A stretch of DNA of 64,000 nt, taken from the NCBI RefSeq assembly GCF_963576675.1, contig NC_088919.1:45592501-45656500 (forward strand), written 5' to 3'. The position numbers and the translations under genes are program-made. Shown here one piece after another: positions 45,825-55,899 of the stretch. How positions within the stretch are numbered: position 1 is the stretch's first letter; every line of letters starts with the position of its first letter. The notes under the pieces were generated by a model. That model worked only from the letters and a program-made list of their open reading frames with translations, was not told where the DNA came from and did no database searches. The DNA is from Euphorbia lathyris. Taxonomy: Eukaryota; Streptophyta; Magnoliopsida; Malpighiales; Euphorbiaceae.

Positions 45825-46006
45825 AAAAATGATAACAGAATTTCATAAACCGTGCATCGCACGTGCATTCGATTAGTTTCTCTAAATACTTATCCAAGCT
45901 AGATTAAACCAAATTAGGTGGGTTTAAGCTAGCTTGGATAAGTATTTAGAGAAACTAGTCGAATGCACGTGCGATGCATGGTTTATGAAATTCCGTTATC
46001 ATTTTT
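45825..46006. repeat. Near-perfect inverted repeat (86 bp arms, 10 bp loop)
   Basis: The left arm 45825-45910 and right arm 45921-46006 are inverted copies differing at about 4 of 86 positions. Each arm contains GTGCATCGCACGTGCATTCG or a close form and TTTCTCTAAATACTTATCCA. The loop is about 10 bases. It may be a small foldback transposon or arise from an inverted duplication. If transcribed from either strand it would form a long stem. No clear target duplication is seen. Confidence 0.9.
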
Positions 46007-46868
46007 CAAAAATATTAAATAAGTAGATAAATTTTATAGTTTAATCAGAACACTGTGTTGCACAACAATACATATAATATGGAATATTTATTTTAGTTTT
46101 AGTCAATAAAATTTAAATTAAGTATTTTCTTAAAATTTTATATTTCACATAGATGGATAATGATTTTTTTATGAAATATATTTAATAATATATTATTGTA
46201 GAGTCATTTTTTATTCAACATAATTAGCAACATTATCAAATTTTAATTTTTTTAGTATGTGGGCAAAGTTTTCCTCACGGTTTTTATAATCTAGTTTCTA
46301 AAAATCCACCTTTAAATTCACCATTAATTAAAGAATAGAATAACTGTAAATTGAATAACATAAATAATAAAATTATAATAAATTTGATATAATAAACCTT
46401 CAGATGAACTTGATGAACGAAAGGAGAAGATTTATTTAATGTTTGATATAAGTAAGCGTGAGTCGAACTCTTACCTTGTGTATCGAATGATCACTAGAAA
46501 ATCAAGAAATAGGACAAACAAATCAAAATAAAAAATTTGGGAACTGAACAAAATTTAGGAGAGAGAAAAAATTTCAACTGAACTGTCTACCTACTTCGAA
46601 TGAGCAAAAAAACACTCTTATAGGAAAACTGTTGGAGTTTTTTTTTTCCTCCATTAATTCACTTAATCTTACTAAATGAATTCATGTAATGACAAATTAA
46701 ACTTATGTAAGCGCAAAAACGTTTTACAGAATTAATGATAAACATTAATCTCATTAATTCCATTATTGAAATTTAACCGTTCAACATTTATATATTGTTA
46801 CTATATAGATTAACAAAGAGAAGGCCCAGGGATCGTCAAGGTAGGAGTCGACTCTAGCTTTTCGGCTT
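46007..46868. other. AT-rich intergenic DNA
   Basis: No gene or repeat can be supported. Short open frames lack recognisable motifs. Confidence 0.5.
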
Positions 46869-46876
46869 GTTAATAT

Positions 46877-47483
46877 TAGGGGTGGCAACGGTGCAGGGCG
46901 GGGACGGTTATGTATTTACTATTCCGTCCGCAAATGTTTACGGGACGGTTTCGGGGAATCCCCATTAAATGATTTGAGAATTTTTTTCATCCTCATCCCC
47001 TGTCCATACGGTTTCGGAGAATCTCTATACCCAATAAATTAATAATATTGATTTTTATATATACAAAAATTTAATTATAATATTTAAAAATAACCAAAAA
47101 CATTTAATTTTGTACTCACAGAGTAACCAGCAAACTGGTTACAGATTAATTTGTAACCAATTTGTTGGTTACTCTTTAATCTGTAACCAGCAAACTAGTT
47201 ACATAAATTTGTAACCAGCAACAATTGCTGATTATATTGCCCTTATACATATTTTTTTATAAAAAGTTACTAATTTATTATGATACATTAATATAAAATA
47301 ATGGTTAGAAATCAAAATTAATAATTTTATTCGAGGATCCCTACGGAAATTTACACGGTAACGGGGCGAAAATAGCAACCCTCGTCCCCATTTAGATTTT
47401 TGGGGAAAAAAATTCCCGTCCGCATCCCCATTGGTTCGGATACTCGCGGTTTTCGGATAATCCCTTCCCCATTGCCATCCCTA
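46877..47483. mobile_element. hAT-type non-autonomous element
   Basis: The 607 bp element begins TAGGGGTGGCAACGG and ends CCATTGCCATCCCTA. Exact 8 bp duplications GTTAATAT lie at 46869-46876 and 47484-47491. Subterminal sequences are rich in CGGGGA/TCCCCG forms. The centre (47115-47225) holds several GTAACCAGCAAAC and inverse GTTTGCTGGTTAC-type units that can pair. No coding capacity. Confidence 0.9.
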
Positions 47484-47491
47484 GTTAATAT

Positions 47492-47799
47492 CAAGCAGAT
47501 TCCGAATTTGAATTGAGCTCTCTCAAGCTGAGCTTTGACCAAACCGAATTCAAATAGTTTGCGAGTCGTACAAATTAATTAACACCTTTTGTTAGATGTG
47601 AATGTTGTTATTGGTAGGTTTGTTGTTGAGCTTAAAATTCTATGGCTGGTCAAAATATTTAGAGAAAAATGTTGCTCCGTTCGTTACATGTCTTTCTAGA
47701 GATTTTTTTGTTTCCATAATACATATTATTTGACTTTTAACAAATTTATACCTTCATTTAACCTGCTTTTTTACTTTGAGAATAGATAAAAAAATAATT
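47492..47799. other. AT-rich spacer
   Basis: Non-coding, with no repeat or gene that I can support. It resembles degraded GAGCTTGA/ACCGAATTC-rich transposon DNA at its left side. Confidence 0.35.
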
Positions 47800-47810
47800 A
47801 GCGAATTGCA

Positions 47811-47949
47811 ATTTTTTTTTAAAAATTTTACGTACAATGTGCTTACATTAAAGAAGAAAGAAAAATCTCCACTTCATCCTGATATGATTCGAACCACTAG
47901 TCCTAGTCATAGGTATGTTCCTAACCGCTAAGCTAAAAGTTTCACCACT
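47811..47949 (-). mobile_element. SINE, same family as the copy near 54640
   Basis: On the minus strand it reads AGTGGTGAAACTTTTAGCTT, an A-box-like TTAGCGGTTAGGA, a B-box-like GTGGTTCGAATC, then GTGGAGATTTTTCTTTCTTC and TTTAATGTAAGC, ending in an A-rich tail. Flanks AGCGAATTGCA (47800-47810) and AGCGAATGCA (47950-47959) look like a slightly altered target duplication. Confidence 0.75.
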
Positions 47950-48065
47950 AGCGAATGCATTTAATATAAGAATAACAAATTTTTTAATTAAAATTAACTG
48001 TTTTTCTTAATTTTTATACATAAGACATGGATTGTGGAACAGATAGAATGAAGTACTTCGTTACT

Positions 48066-48575
48066 TTTTTTTTTATAGGAATACTAAAATTTCATTAGAT
48101 AATAAGAGTGATAGTACAACATGAAAATAGTAAGGAGTAAAACCTCACATACATAAAGACAAAGCCTATTACATGGACAATAAAGGCAAGAAAAAAACTA
48201 CAAAGAGCAAAAACAACCATAAAAGATACATCTAAAATAGAGGATCGTTGAACCATATATTTATCGTAACCCCAGATTCGCAGCAGAACAACTGTAGTCC
48301 AATCTTCATCCTTTGGCCTAGTCTGAAACACCGGATCTAAGTCCTTTCTTTTTTTGCAACCACGTAGATCCAGTGATCTACGGATAAGATCTACATTTTC
48401 TGCACTTGCTACAACAGAAAAGGTTACAGGAACAAAGATTTTAACAAACAGATGCACGCCAACCGAATCCAGAGATCGGATAAAATATGTCAGATCCAAA
48501 ACGATACAACAAAAGGAAAACAAACTAACAAAACAGAAAAAATAAAATACCGGGGGAGGAGGACATGGAGATATT
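48066..48575 (-). mobile_element. Short poly(A) retroelement, copy 1
   Basis: On the minus strand the element ends TCTAATGAAATTTTAGTATTCC and a 9-10 base A tail (T-run at 48066-48075). Upstream blocks GTGAGGTTTTACTCCTTACT, AAAGGATGAAGATTGGA, GAAAGGACTTAGATCC and ATCCGTAGATCACTGGATCT are shared with the copies at 48934 and 53797. The 5' part shared with the 53797 copy extends to a CCCCGGTATTTTATTTT-like start near 48555. One frame stays open for 191 codons but has no recognisable domain. This could be the 3' end of a LINE family or a SINE-like element. Confidence 0.6.
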
Positions 48576-48933
48576 GACCCATGTGTACTCAAATCACAAT
48601 GTTCTAAAATGTTAGCAATATAATAATAATTTATAGTATTTATTCTATTATTGTAGCTATAAAGAACCAAACAATGCTCTGCAAAGTTAAATAAATGTTA
48701 GAAAATATAATAATATATTATCTACATATCTTTTGAAAAGCTCAATTTATAAATTTCTTATTTTTCAAATTAATAAAATAATGCAATTATTGAACTCCCA
48801 TGGACTGAATGCATTGTATACTGTTGTCAATAAATGCGTTCATGAAATTATTATGTATAAATGCAAAACGCTTAAAACATTATTATTTGTTCTCTGATGA
48901 ATCTAAAATTTTGATTTTTACCGTCTAACTTTT

Positions 48934-49248
48934 TTTTTTTTTTTTTTGATAGTAATGCTCATACTTCATTAAATCAGAAAATTGCAAGTACAACCTGAGA
49001 CCAGTAAGGAATAAAACCTTACACACATATAGGTTAAATCTAATACATAGTCCACTAGAGCAAGAAAATGACTATTAAAAGCAAAAAAAGTCATTAAAGG
49101 TACATTAAACATAAACAACAGTTGAAATATATATAGATCGTAATTCCAAACTCGCCGCAAAGCAACTGTAGTCTAATCTTCAGCCTTTGAACTATTCTGA
49201 ACCTTCGGATCTAAGTCCTTTCTTTTGCAATCCCGTGGTCCACTCTAA
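48934..49248 (-). mobile_element. Short poly(A) retroelement, copy 2 (5'-shortened)
   Basis: T-run at about 48931-48947 followed by the inverse of TGAAGTATGAGCATTACTATC. It shares the GTAAGGTTTTATTCCTTACTG, CTGAAGATTAGACTAC and AAAGAAAGGACTTAGATCC blocks with copies 1 and 3 but stops near 49248. Confidence 0.6.
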
Positions 49249-49381
49249 TCTATCATTTGATCATATTTGTTCCCGTATTATCCAGAATTTATGAAACCCC
49301 AACTAGTGTAAATGGTTGAAACTTCACAAATTTTGGATACTTCAGAAACAAATGTAATCAAATAATAGATTAGAGTGTAAA
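49233..49381. mobile_element. Small inverted-repeat element (MITE-like)
   Basis: CACTCTAATCTATCATTTGATCA near 49240 is matched in inverse by TAATCAAATAATAGATTAGAGTG near 49356-49378. A third related piece follows (ACCAAATAATAAATCAGAG, 49418). No clear target duplication. The left end overlaps the edge of the preceding retroelement copy. Confidence 0.5.
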
Positions 49382-49506
49382 GACTAACATTTTGAATATG
49401 TAGTTGATCAAATGTTACCAAATAATAAATCAGAGACCAAAAACCAACATTTTGAATAGATCAAGAGCCAAATAGTCATTTAATCCAAATGCAAAATAAT
49501 AGTATT

Positions 49507-50640
49507 AATACAACAACAACAAAGCTTTAGTCCCAAAATGATTCGGGGTCGGCTAACATGAACCATCATATAAAACCGTGAAATCAAGTCGTGTCAGCGA
49601 CACAAATTCGCCCCCTCCACTCCGTCCTATCCACTACTATATTTTCCTCAATTCCCAGTAAACTCATATCACTATCGATCACCCTCCTCCAAGTTTGCTT
49701 AGGTCTTCCCCTACCCCTCACCACTACATCCCTTTGCCACTCTTCGGTCCTCCTAACCGGCGCATCAAGCGCTCTACGTCTCACATGGCCAAACCACTTT
49801 AGTCGGTTTTCTCTCATTTTATTCTCAATAGATGTAACCCCTACTTTTGTCCTAATTATTTCATTACTCACCCGATCCTTTCTCGTATGACCACACATCC
49901 ATCTCAACATACGCATCTCCGCCACCGACATCTTATGGATGTGACAGTGTTTCACTGCCCAACACTCCGTACCATATAACAATGCTGGTCTGATTGCCGT
50001 GCGGTAGAATTTTTCTTTCAATCTATTAGGCATGCCGGGGTCACAAAGGAAACCCGTAGCACTCTTCCACTTCGACCAACCAGATTTAATCCTATGAGCA
50101 ACATCTCCATCTACTTCTTCATCCGTTTGGATAATAGATCCTAAATACCGGAAGCAATCTGATGCCTGAACAACTCTCCCATCTAGGGTGATTGTCCCTG
50201 TCTCCCTACTCCTATGGCCGCTAAACTTACACTCTAAATATTCTGTCTTACTTCGGCTCAACTTAAAGCCTCTAGATTCTAGAGTTTGTCTCCATAATTC
50301 CAACTTCCTCTCCACTCCTTCTTTCGTCTCATCAACCAACACAATATCATCTGCAAACAACATGCACCATGGTATACAATCTTAAAGTGAACTTGTTAGT
50401 TCATCCATAACAATGGCAAAAAGAAATGGGCTTAGTGCGGAACCTTGATGCACTCCAATCGTAATAGAGAACTCTTCAATCTTCCCAACACTAGTACGTA
50501 CACTCGTGCATGCTCTCTCATACATGTCCTTTATAATGTCAATATATTTTCGCGAAATGCCTTTTCTTATAATGTACCTCCTAAATCGGTTTCTTATTAA
50601 TTCATTACATTGTTTTCCTTAGGCATTTTAGCTTTCCTCT
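49507..50640 (-). pseudogene. RTE-type LINE fragment: reverse transcriptase C-terminal half
   Basis: Read on the minus strand. It enters near 50640 with RKYIDIIKDMYERACTSVR and FSITIGVHQGSALSPFLFA, passes one stop (TAA near 50384), then MLFADDIVLVDE with the FADD catalytic motif (50363 region), KLELWRQTLESRGFKLSR, FRYLGSIIQ, LLYGTECW and RRWIDSDM-like tail sequence; the open frame ends at 49584. The 3' end is (TTG)n, seen as CAACAACAACAA at about 49510, as usual for RTE elements. Endonuclease and the first RT motifs are missing (5' truncation). Confidence 0.88.
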
Positions 50641-51386
50641 CTAACTTTAATAAAAAAATCTCAGGTTTTCATTTTCTTTGTGCATTGTCTTTGTCAAAGA
50701 TCGTGTTTCCAAAAAAAAAATTAGAACATTGCCACTAAGTTTAAATGCCAAAATATCACCACATGTCAGTTATTAAGAAATAATGGTCAAATTTTCATTC
50801 AAATTTGATGAAATTTCACAAATTGGAATTCTTCAGTAATGTAATATTTTACATTATATTGTGTCGTTAAACTCCTCAAGTCAAACATTTTAGTATTGAA
50901 ATTGCTAGAAAATCTTGACAAAATAACTCTATTCAAACAAAAAGTAGTATTCAACTATCTTATTGGAACAAATTAAACAAATTAAAATTCAATGACCATA
51001 TTGAAACATTAAACAAAATTAAGTGACTATTTGTGATTTTAATCCATTTAAAAAAAAGATATATTGATTAGAGATTAAATTGCACAAAATTTAGCTAAAC
51101 TTAAAGAGTGTTTAGTTGCTCATTTTAGAGATTAAAGCAGTTTTTTCTAATTAGAAATTAAAACAGTTTTTTCTAACAGCAAACCGTAACAACATACAGT
51201 AGATAAAACAAATGATCCCTTAATAACTTACAATTAACATCATAAACACAATTGGAAATATTCAATAACATTTAATAAAAAAGACAACTGGTTGTTTATT
51301 TAGCTTTTAAGTGCCCAACCAGAAAAGCAACTTGGGATGTCTTCATAATCATACCATCCCTACATTACTTTAAAACACAAATATCT
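50641..51386. other. Intergenic DNA
   Basis: AT-rich, non-coding. Phrases such as GCCACTAAGTTTAAATGCCAAAATATCACC (50730) and the surrounding region look like the edge of a degraded foldback element but no partner arm was found. Confidence 0.4.
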
Positions 51387-51616
51387 CGGGTTAATTACAT
51401 CCACGATCCTCCAACTATTAGAAATAGAACGAAATTACCAGGCAAAACGCTCACATTTCACTTTTACCAAACTCATTTGCCAGATACGCCACACGGATCC
51501 CAAGTCATTGACATGACACCAATGTGACATCTCCGGACTGATTTCGTGAAACGGGGAGGAATTATAGAAATTCCGTTCCATTTCTGATAGTTGAAGGACT
51601 ATAGATGCAATTAATC
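51387..51616. mobile_element. MITE abutting the methyltransferase stop codon
   Basis: Inverted ends GGTTAATTACATCCACGATC-CTCCAACTAT (left) and ATAGTTGAAGGACTATAGAT-GCAATTAATC (right), about 30 bases each with a few mismatches; the CAT/ATG phase differs slightly. The right end finishes within about 5 bp of the stop codon of the methyltransferase-like gene, so this element would form the start of its 3' UTR. The target duplication is not clear. Confidence 0.6.
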
Positions 51617-51619
51617 TCC

Positions 51620-53029
51620 TCACCATTGGTGAACAAACACACCACTGCTTCTTAGGCTGTGGAAGAGATCAATGCAATATTGGCTTCCCACACCATTGCC
51701 ATCATCTACATGGTCTCTGCAACTTAAGAAGAGTTCATCAATGGAGCATATAACTCCATTTTCAAACAACTGAGTAAGGAATTTCAATTCTGCTTCCTCA
51801 GCTTTCATCTTCACAACCACGAAATCCGCGTGCTCCACGGTATCTCTAAACCAAGCAAGGAAATCAAATCCATCATCATCTTCCAATGGATCAAGGTCTT
51901 CGTCTTCGTAATTCGAAGCACTAGTAGTAGCCTTCTCTCCAGCTAGTCCGGGATAGTAAATGAAGTTAACACCCGGTGCTCCAACACGCGAAAGCAGCAG
52001 CGAGGTGTTGTGGTCTACAAAATAGACATTGAAATCCTTGTGATCCAATGGATAATCTGGCAAGAACCAGTTCGAAACACCCGAATTAAGACGCTCTGCA
52101 GCCCCAATTTCAATGTACACTAATCCCTTCCCCCCAGTAGAGACATTCATGAAACTGGGGAGGTACGCGGTCTTCTTGTTCTCGTTCTCATTCTCATTCT
52201 CGCTCTCGCTCTCGAATCCAATACCCTTATCCTCCATAAGAGGCTCTAGATGTTCCATAAAAGGTCTGTTATTCATAACAGATCTACAATCATCCGGTAG
52301 GATGAATTGTTCAAAGTAACCGGCTTTTTCAATTCTCTTCTTGAAAACAACCAAAGTATAGCCATTAACATGACCAACATGTACCACATTGGAAGCCTTT
52401 AACAATGATGAAACGGGCGTAGCTGATCTAATCAAGCCGTTCGGGTTCAACCCGTTGCCATCTACAAGCATAGCCCCAACTCCACCGGGCTTAAGAACAC
52501 GCTCAACCTCGAGCACAAGCAATGCAGGGACAGGAACCTCATCAAGGTACCTAGACAGCACAAAATCAAAGGAATTGTCTGCATATTGAAGCTCATAAAC
52601 GAACTTCCTTTGCTTAAGCGAGAAAAAGGGGTGCCTATGAACCCCACAAGCATTACCAAACCCTAGCTCTCGCAATGCATAGACAGCAGAAGCTGATCCT
52701 TCACCCACACAGAGAGCTCTATTGCTATAATCCAACAATTCCTTCCCCATTAACTCTCTGACTACATTAGTAGTCAAATTGACATCCTCTTCGCACTCGA
52801 ATGAGTTCCAAATAGGCCTCAAAAATCGATTCCGAAACAAGGTTGTTGAACCAGTAATCATATGACATTCATCAAAATGCACATTATCAAGCAGCACAGG
52901 ATCAACACCAGATAAGATTTGAACCAAAGGAATCAACGAAAGAGTCAAGGCAAGCATAAATGCGCGTAAAATTACACGCCTGGCTATAGACCCACCGAGG
53001 ATCTGCACCCTAAAAGCCTTCAATTCCAT
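51620..53029 (-). CDS. Membrane-anchored SAM methyltransferase-like protein (DUF7870 type)
   Basis: A single uninterrupted exon of 469 codons plus stop. The N-terminus (ELKAFRVQILGGSIARR) precedes a hydrophobic segment at about residues 20-40 (VILRAFMLALTLSLIPLVQI), a likely signal anchor. A Rossmann-type methyltransferase fold follows: ALCVGEGSASAVYALRELG (about 105-123, glycine-rich SAM-binding motif I), FDFVLSRYLDEVPVPA (about 154-170) and LEVERVLKPGGVGAMLV (about 172-190). A Glu/Asn-rich stretch (about 277-290) separates it from a second conserved domain with LVYIEIGA, NFIYYPGLAG and FLAWFRDTVEHADFVVVKMK. The composition matches plant methyltransferase-like proteins with a C-terminal DUF7870 domain; the substrate is unknown. 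A 5' UTR intron is possible. Confidence 0.85.
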   Translation of the reverse strand: MELKAFRVQILGGSIARRVILRAFMLALTLSLIPLVQILSGVDPVLLDNVHFDECHMITGSTTLFRNRFLRPIWNSFECEEDVNLTTNVVRELMGKELLDYSNRALCVGEGSASAVYALRELGFGNACGVHRHPFFSLKQRKFVYELQYADNSFDFVLSRYLDEVPVPALLVLEVERVLKPGGVGAMLVDGNGLNPNGLIRSATPVSSLLKASNVVHVGHVNGYTLVVFKKRIEKAGYFEQFILPDDCRSVMNNRPFMEHLEPLMEDKGIGFESESENENENENKKTAYLPSFMNVSTGGKGLVYIEIGAAERLNSGVSNWFLPDYPLDHKDFNVYFVDHNTSLLLSRVGAPGVNFIYYPGLAGEKATTSASNYEDEDLDPLEDDDGFDFLAWFRDTVEHADFVVVKMKAEEAELKFLTQLFENGVICSIDELFLSCRDHVDDGNGVGSQYCIDLFHSLRSSGVFVHQW

Positions 53030-53620
53030 AGGGCTATTCTTTCAAACACCAAATCGGCACAGGAATATCAAAAACCCCCAATTTGTTTCCAACGGAATAT
53101 CAAAAAGATCGTAAACAGAGAGATTTAAGCCAAAAGTGGAAAGAAGAAGAGATCTAACGAGTACAAAACCTGGATGAAGTGTGATTTCCACCCACGAGGA
53201 CACCCATTGATTTTTGAATTCTTAACCAAACACTCCTCGGAACCCTCTTCGGCGTCATTGCTTGACAGAAAATCAAAATCCTCCCCAGATCTCTACATGC
53301 CTACAATGAAATTGAATTACCTTGATTCTTCAAGCAAACCCTAACGATTTCTACTGAATCTGAGGGGAGAAGAGAGGCAGATCTGAAAATGAGAGCTTTG
53401 AGTGGGAGTGGTAATGGGGGATGGGAGTTGTGAGACAGAGCAATTTATGAAACTGATAGAACAGTGGAGAGTGAGTTGTGAAAAGGCTTACGTGGCAGGC
53501 AAAAGAAGGTTCTTGGAAGAGAGAAGGCGGGACCGTGACACGACTTGACGCCGTAAATATTTTAAAACTGAGTTTGATTTTTTTTACAGTTAAATAAGAG
53601 TCGTCCATTTGTCTTTCTTC
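53030..53620 (-). promoter_or_regulatory. Leader and promoter region of the methyltransferase-like gene
   Basis: Purine/pyrimidine-biased sequence upstream of the start codon, typical of a plant leader, with a possible 5' UTR intron donor (CAG|GTTTTGTA near 53168) that I cannot confirm. Upstream of about 53600 the DNA becomes AT-rich. Confidence 0.4.
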
Positions 53621-53796
53621 CTCAATGATTAAGTGCTGTCTCGAGATTGTCGTTTCATATAATTAATTATTTTTATTCTGAGATAATGTATTCCCTCCAT
53701 TATTTGTTTTTTGGAATTTGCTAATTTTTGGAGTATAATGAGAAATTTAAACTTATATGATGTTAATTATGTTTATGCATATGTGTGATAATTATT

Positions 53797-54250
53797 ATTA
53801 TTTTTTTTTTTTTTTATGGAAATGCTTATACTTTCATTATACTTTCATTAGATAGAAAAAGAAGAACAAGTACAATAAAACAGTAAGGAATAACACCTCA
53901 CAAAATCCATGAAGGAATAAAAAAGATTACAATGAGCAAAACAAATCATTAAAGGTAAAAAGAACACAAAAAAACAATAAATCATATATTTCCTGGAAAT
54001 CCAAATCTGCAAAAGAGTGTCTGCATTCCAATCTTCATCCTTTAAGTCATTCCGAACATTTGGACGTGAGTCCTTTCTTTTGTTGCAACCACATAGATAT
54101 ATTGATCTACGGATAAAATAAATCGTTTCCGCTCTTGCTAAATCCGAAAAATGTATAAATAAAAGAATTGTAGGAAACAGATACAATTCAGATAGATAAA
54201 GAGATCCGAAAAGATATATGAACACCAACTAAAATAAAATAAAAATAAAA
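53797..54250 (-). mobile_element. Short poly(A) retroelement, copy 3
   Basis: A long T-run at about 53801-53817 precedes, on the minus strand, the inverse of TCTAATGAAAGTATAATGAA and ATAAGCATTTCCAT. Shared blocks GTGAGGTGTTATTCCTTACT, TTAAAGGATGAAGATTGGAA, AAAGAAAGGACTCACGTCC and TTATCCGTAGATCAATATAT align with copy 1 in the same order, up to a GGTTAGATTTTTTTATC-like start near 54265. No recognised protein domain. Confidence 0.6.
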
Positions 54251-54635
54251 AGATAAAAAAATCTAACCCGATGTGAAGAAGAAGAAGAAGGAAGACAAAC
54301 TTCCTTCTTTCTCCTTAAAGTAGAACCAGAAGGGAAAAGAAAGTTTGAAGGAGAAGAGAAGAGGAAGCATTTATTGTTTTGTCTTTTTTGTTGCCTAGAA
54401 AGAAAAGAGGAGGCAGTTAACGATAATTAATTTATCTTTCAAACATTATGTAACCGACGGAATATTTTGATTTGTATTAATAAGGTAAATAATTTATCAG
54501 TCCCCTTTTTACCTAACACACTATTTAGTTTTTTTATTTTGAAAAACATTTCCTATCTTTTATTAATATTAATTATTTGGACATTTTGTCTATTTTTTTT
54601 TATATTTTTAACCGTTATATTTGGCATAAACAAAT
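54251..54635. other. AT-rich spacer
   Basis: A purine-rich stretch (GAAGAAGAAGAAGGAAG, 54275-54370) and AT-rich DNA; no gene is supported. Confidence 0.45.
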
Positions 54636-54790
54636 AGTGGTGAATCTCTTAGCCTAGTGATTTAAGAGCTTACATATGCCTTGAGAGGTCATGGGTTCGA
54701 ATCACATCCGGGTCTGGTGGAGATTTTTCTTTCTTCTTTAATGTAAGCGCTTTGCGCAAATTTTTTTTAAAAAAAAAATAAAAATAAAAA
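54636..54790 (+). mobile_element. SINE, same family as 47811-47949
   Basis: Reads AGTGGTGAATCTCTTAGCC, an A-box-like TAGCCTAGTGATTTAAGAG, a B-box-like TGGGTTCGAATC (about 54692), then GTGGAGATTTTTCTTTCTTC, TTTAATGTAAGC and an A-rich tail. Target duplications are not obvious. The body matches the minus-strand copy near 47.9 kb block for block. Confidence 0.75.
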
Positions 54791-55300
54791 TAAAAAAACA
54801 GACAGAAAATAACGGAGTAACATGACAATTTTGTATCGTAGTATGTCTGTCCTGAAAGTTAAGATATGTTCGATTAAAAATCTAAAAAAAATAGATAAAA
54901 GGACAAAAGGATTAATATTGACAAAAACTAGAGATCTTGTAATGTATTTTTCAAAATATCGGACTAAACAGTGTATTACGTAAAAAGATGATGATTAATA
55001 AATTATTTACCCTATTAATAATAATGCACTTTTAACCAATTTTTTAACCAATGTTATAAAATTCGGATCGATCGGACGAATCGGGAACTGGATCTGAGTG
55101 AGAATCGGCAATCCAACCAGGAACCGGTGTGACCTCGATTCTATATTAAAAAAAATTGCCAGTTTTTTCTAAAAATTTAAAAAATGGTGGGAGAAAACTA
55201 AAATTGAATGAAAAAATGTTTGGGGAAAATAGCCTGCATAAAAAAAAAGCAAAAGTCAAGCCAATGGCCTTCATTCCAGTACCGCATTCGCGTTGCGCAC
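54791..55300. other. Intergenic DNA
   Basis: AT-rich, non-coding. The stretch near 55050-55140 (GGATCGATCGGACGAATCGG, AGAATCGGCAATCCAACC) may be part of a degraded transposon. Confidence 0.4.
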
Positions 55301-55899
55301 ATCGTATATAGGGATCAGGGCCGGTCCTGATAATTTATGGGCTGTAGACGGAATAATAAATAAAAGCCCCTTTAATATTTACATAAAAAAATTTAAAATT
55401 TATTTCAATGCATGATAAATAGAAAAATATTTCATTAATTCCTTATTTATCTTTATATTAAATCTATTTAGTAAAAAATTAAATTAATTTCCACGTGTAT
55501 ATATGACGTGTCAAAAATTGTGTCATTTTGCGAAAAAAAAAAGAAAACAAATCGATTAATTTTTCATCCAAAATATGTTAAATGACATTTATGGAAATAT
55601 TTGAAGGAGAAAATATTACCAAATGGTATGATAAAATTTTGTATATCACAGAGCCCAAATAACAGTTTAATTCTTAAATTAACCTTCAATCTATATTCAA
55701 AAAATCAATTAGACCTATTTTAATTTTAAGATATTAATTATTTTGACTCTTTAAAACCTAAATAATTTTTAAGGCTTTTTACATAAATAACACAATTGGT
55801 TACAAAATTATAATTAAATCATATAATCAAAATTACTTTTCAATATGTTATTATTTTTCATATATATGAAAAAAATATGATTTTATACTCTAATTAAAA

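Noticed and set aside
48095..48670. 191-codon minus-strand frame as a host gene
   Set aside because: It lies in a poly(A) retroelement whose two other copies do not keep the frame. The resemblance is at DNA level and no domain is recognised.
51620..53029. Pseudogene call for the intronless methyltransferase-like gene
   Set aside because: The frame is intact over 469 codons, has no A tail or flanking duplication, and has a plausible leader. Many members of this family are encoded by one exon.
54690..54705. tRNA gene suggested by GGTTCGAATC and similar motifs (also near 17849, 21390, 47900, 62405 and 63300)
   Set aside because: No cloverleaf with an acceptor stem or anticodon arm can be drawn. 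These are B-box-like motifs of SINEs or transposons.
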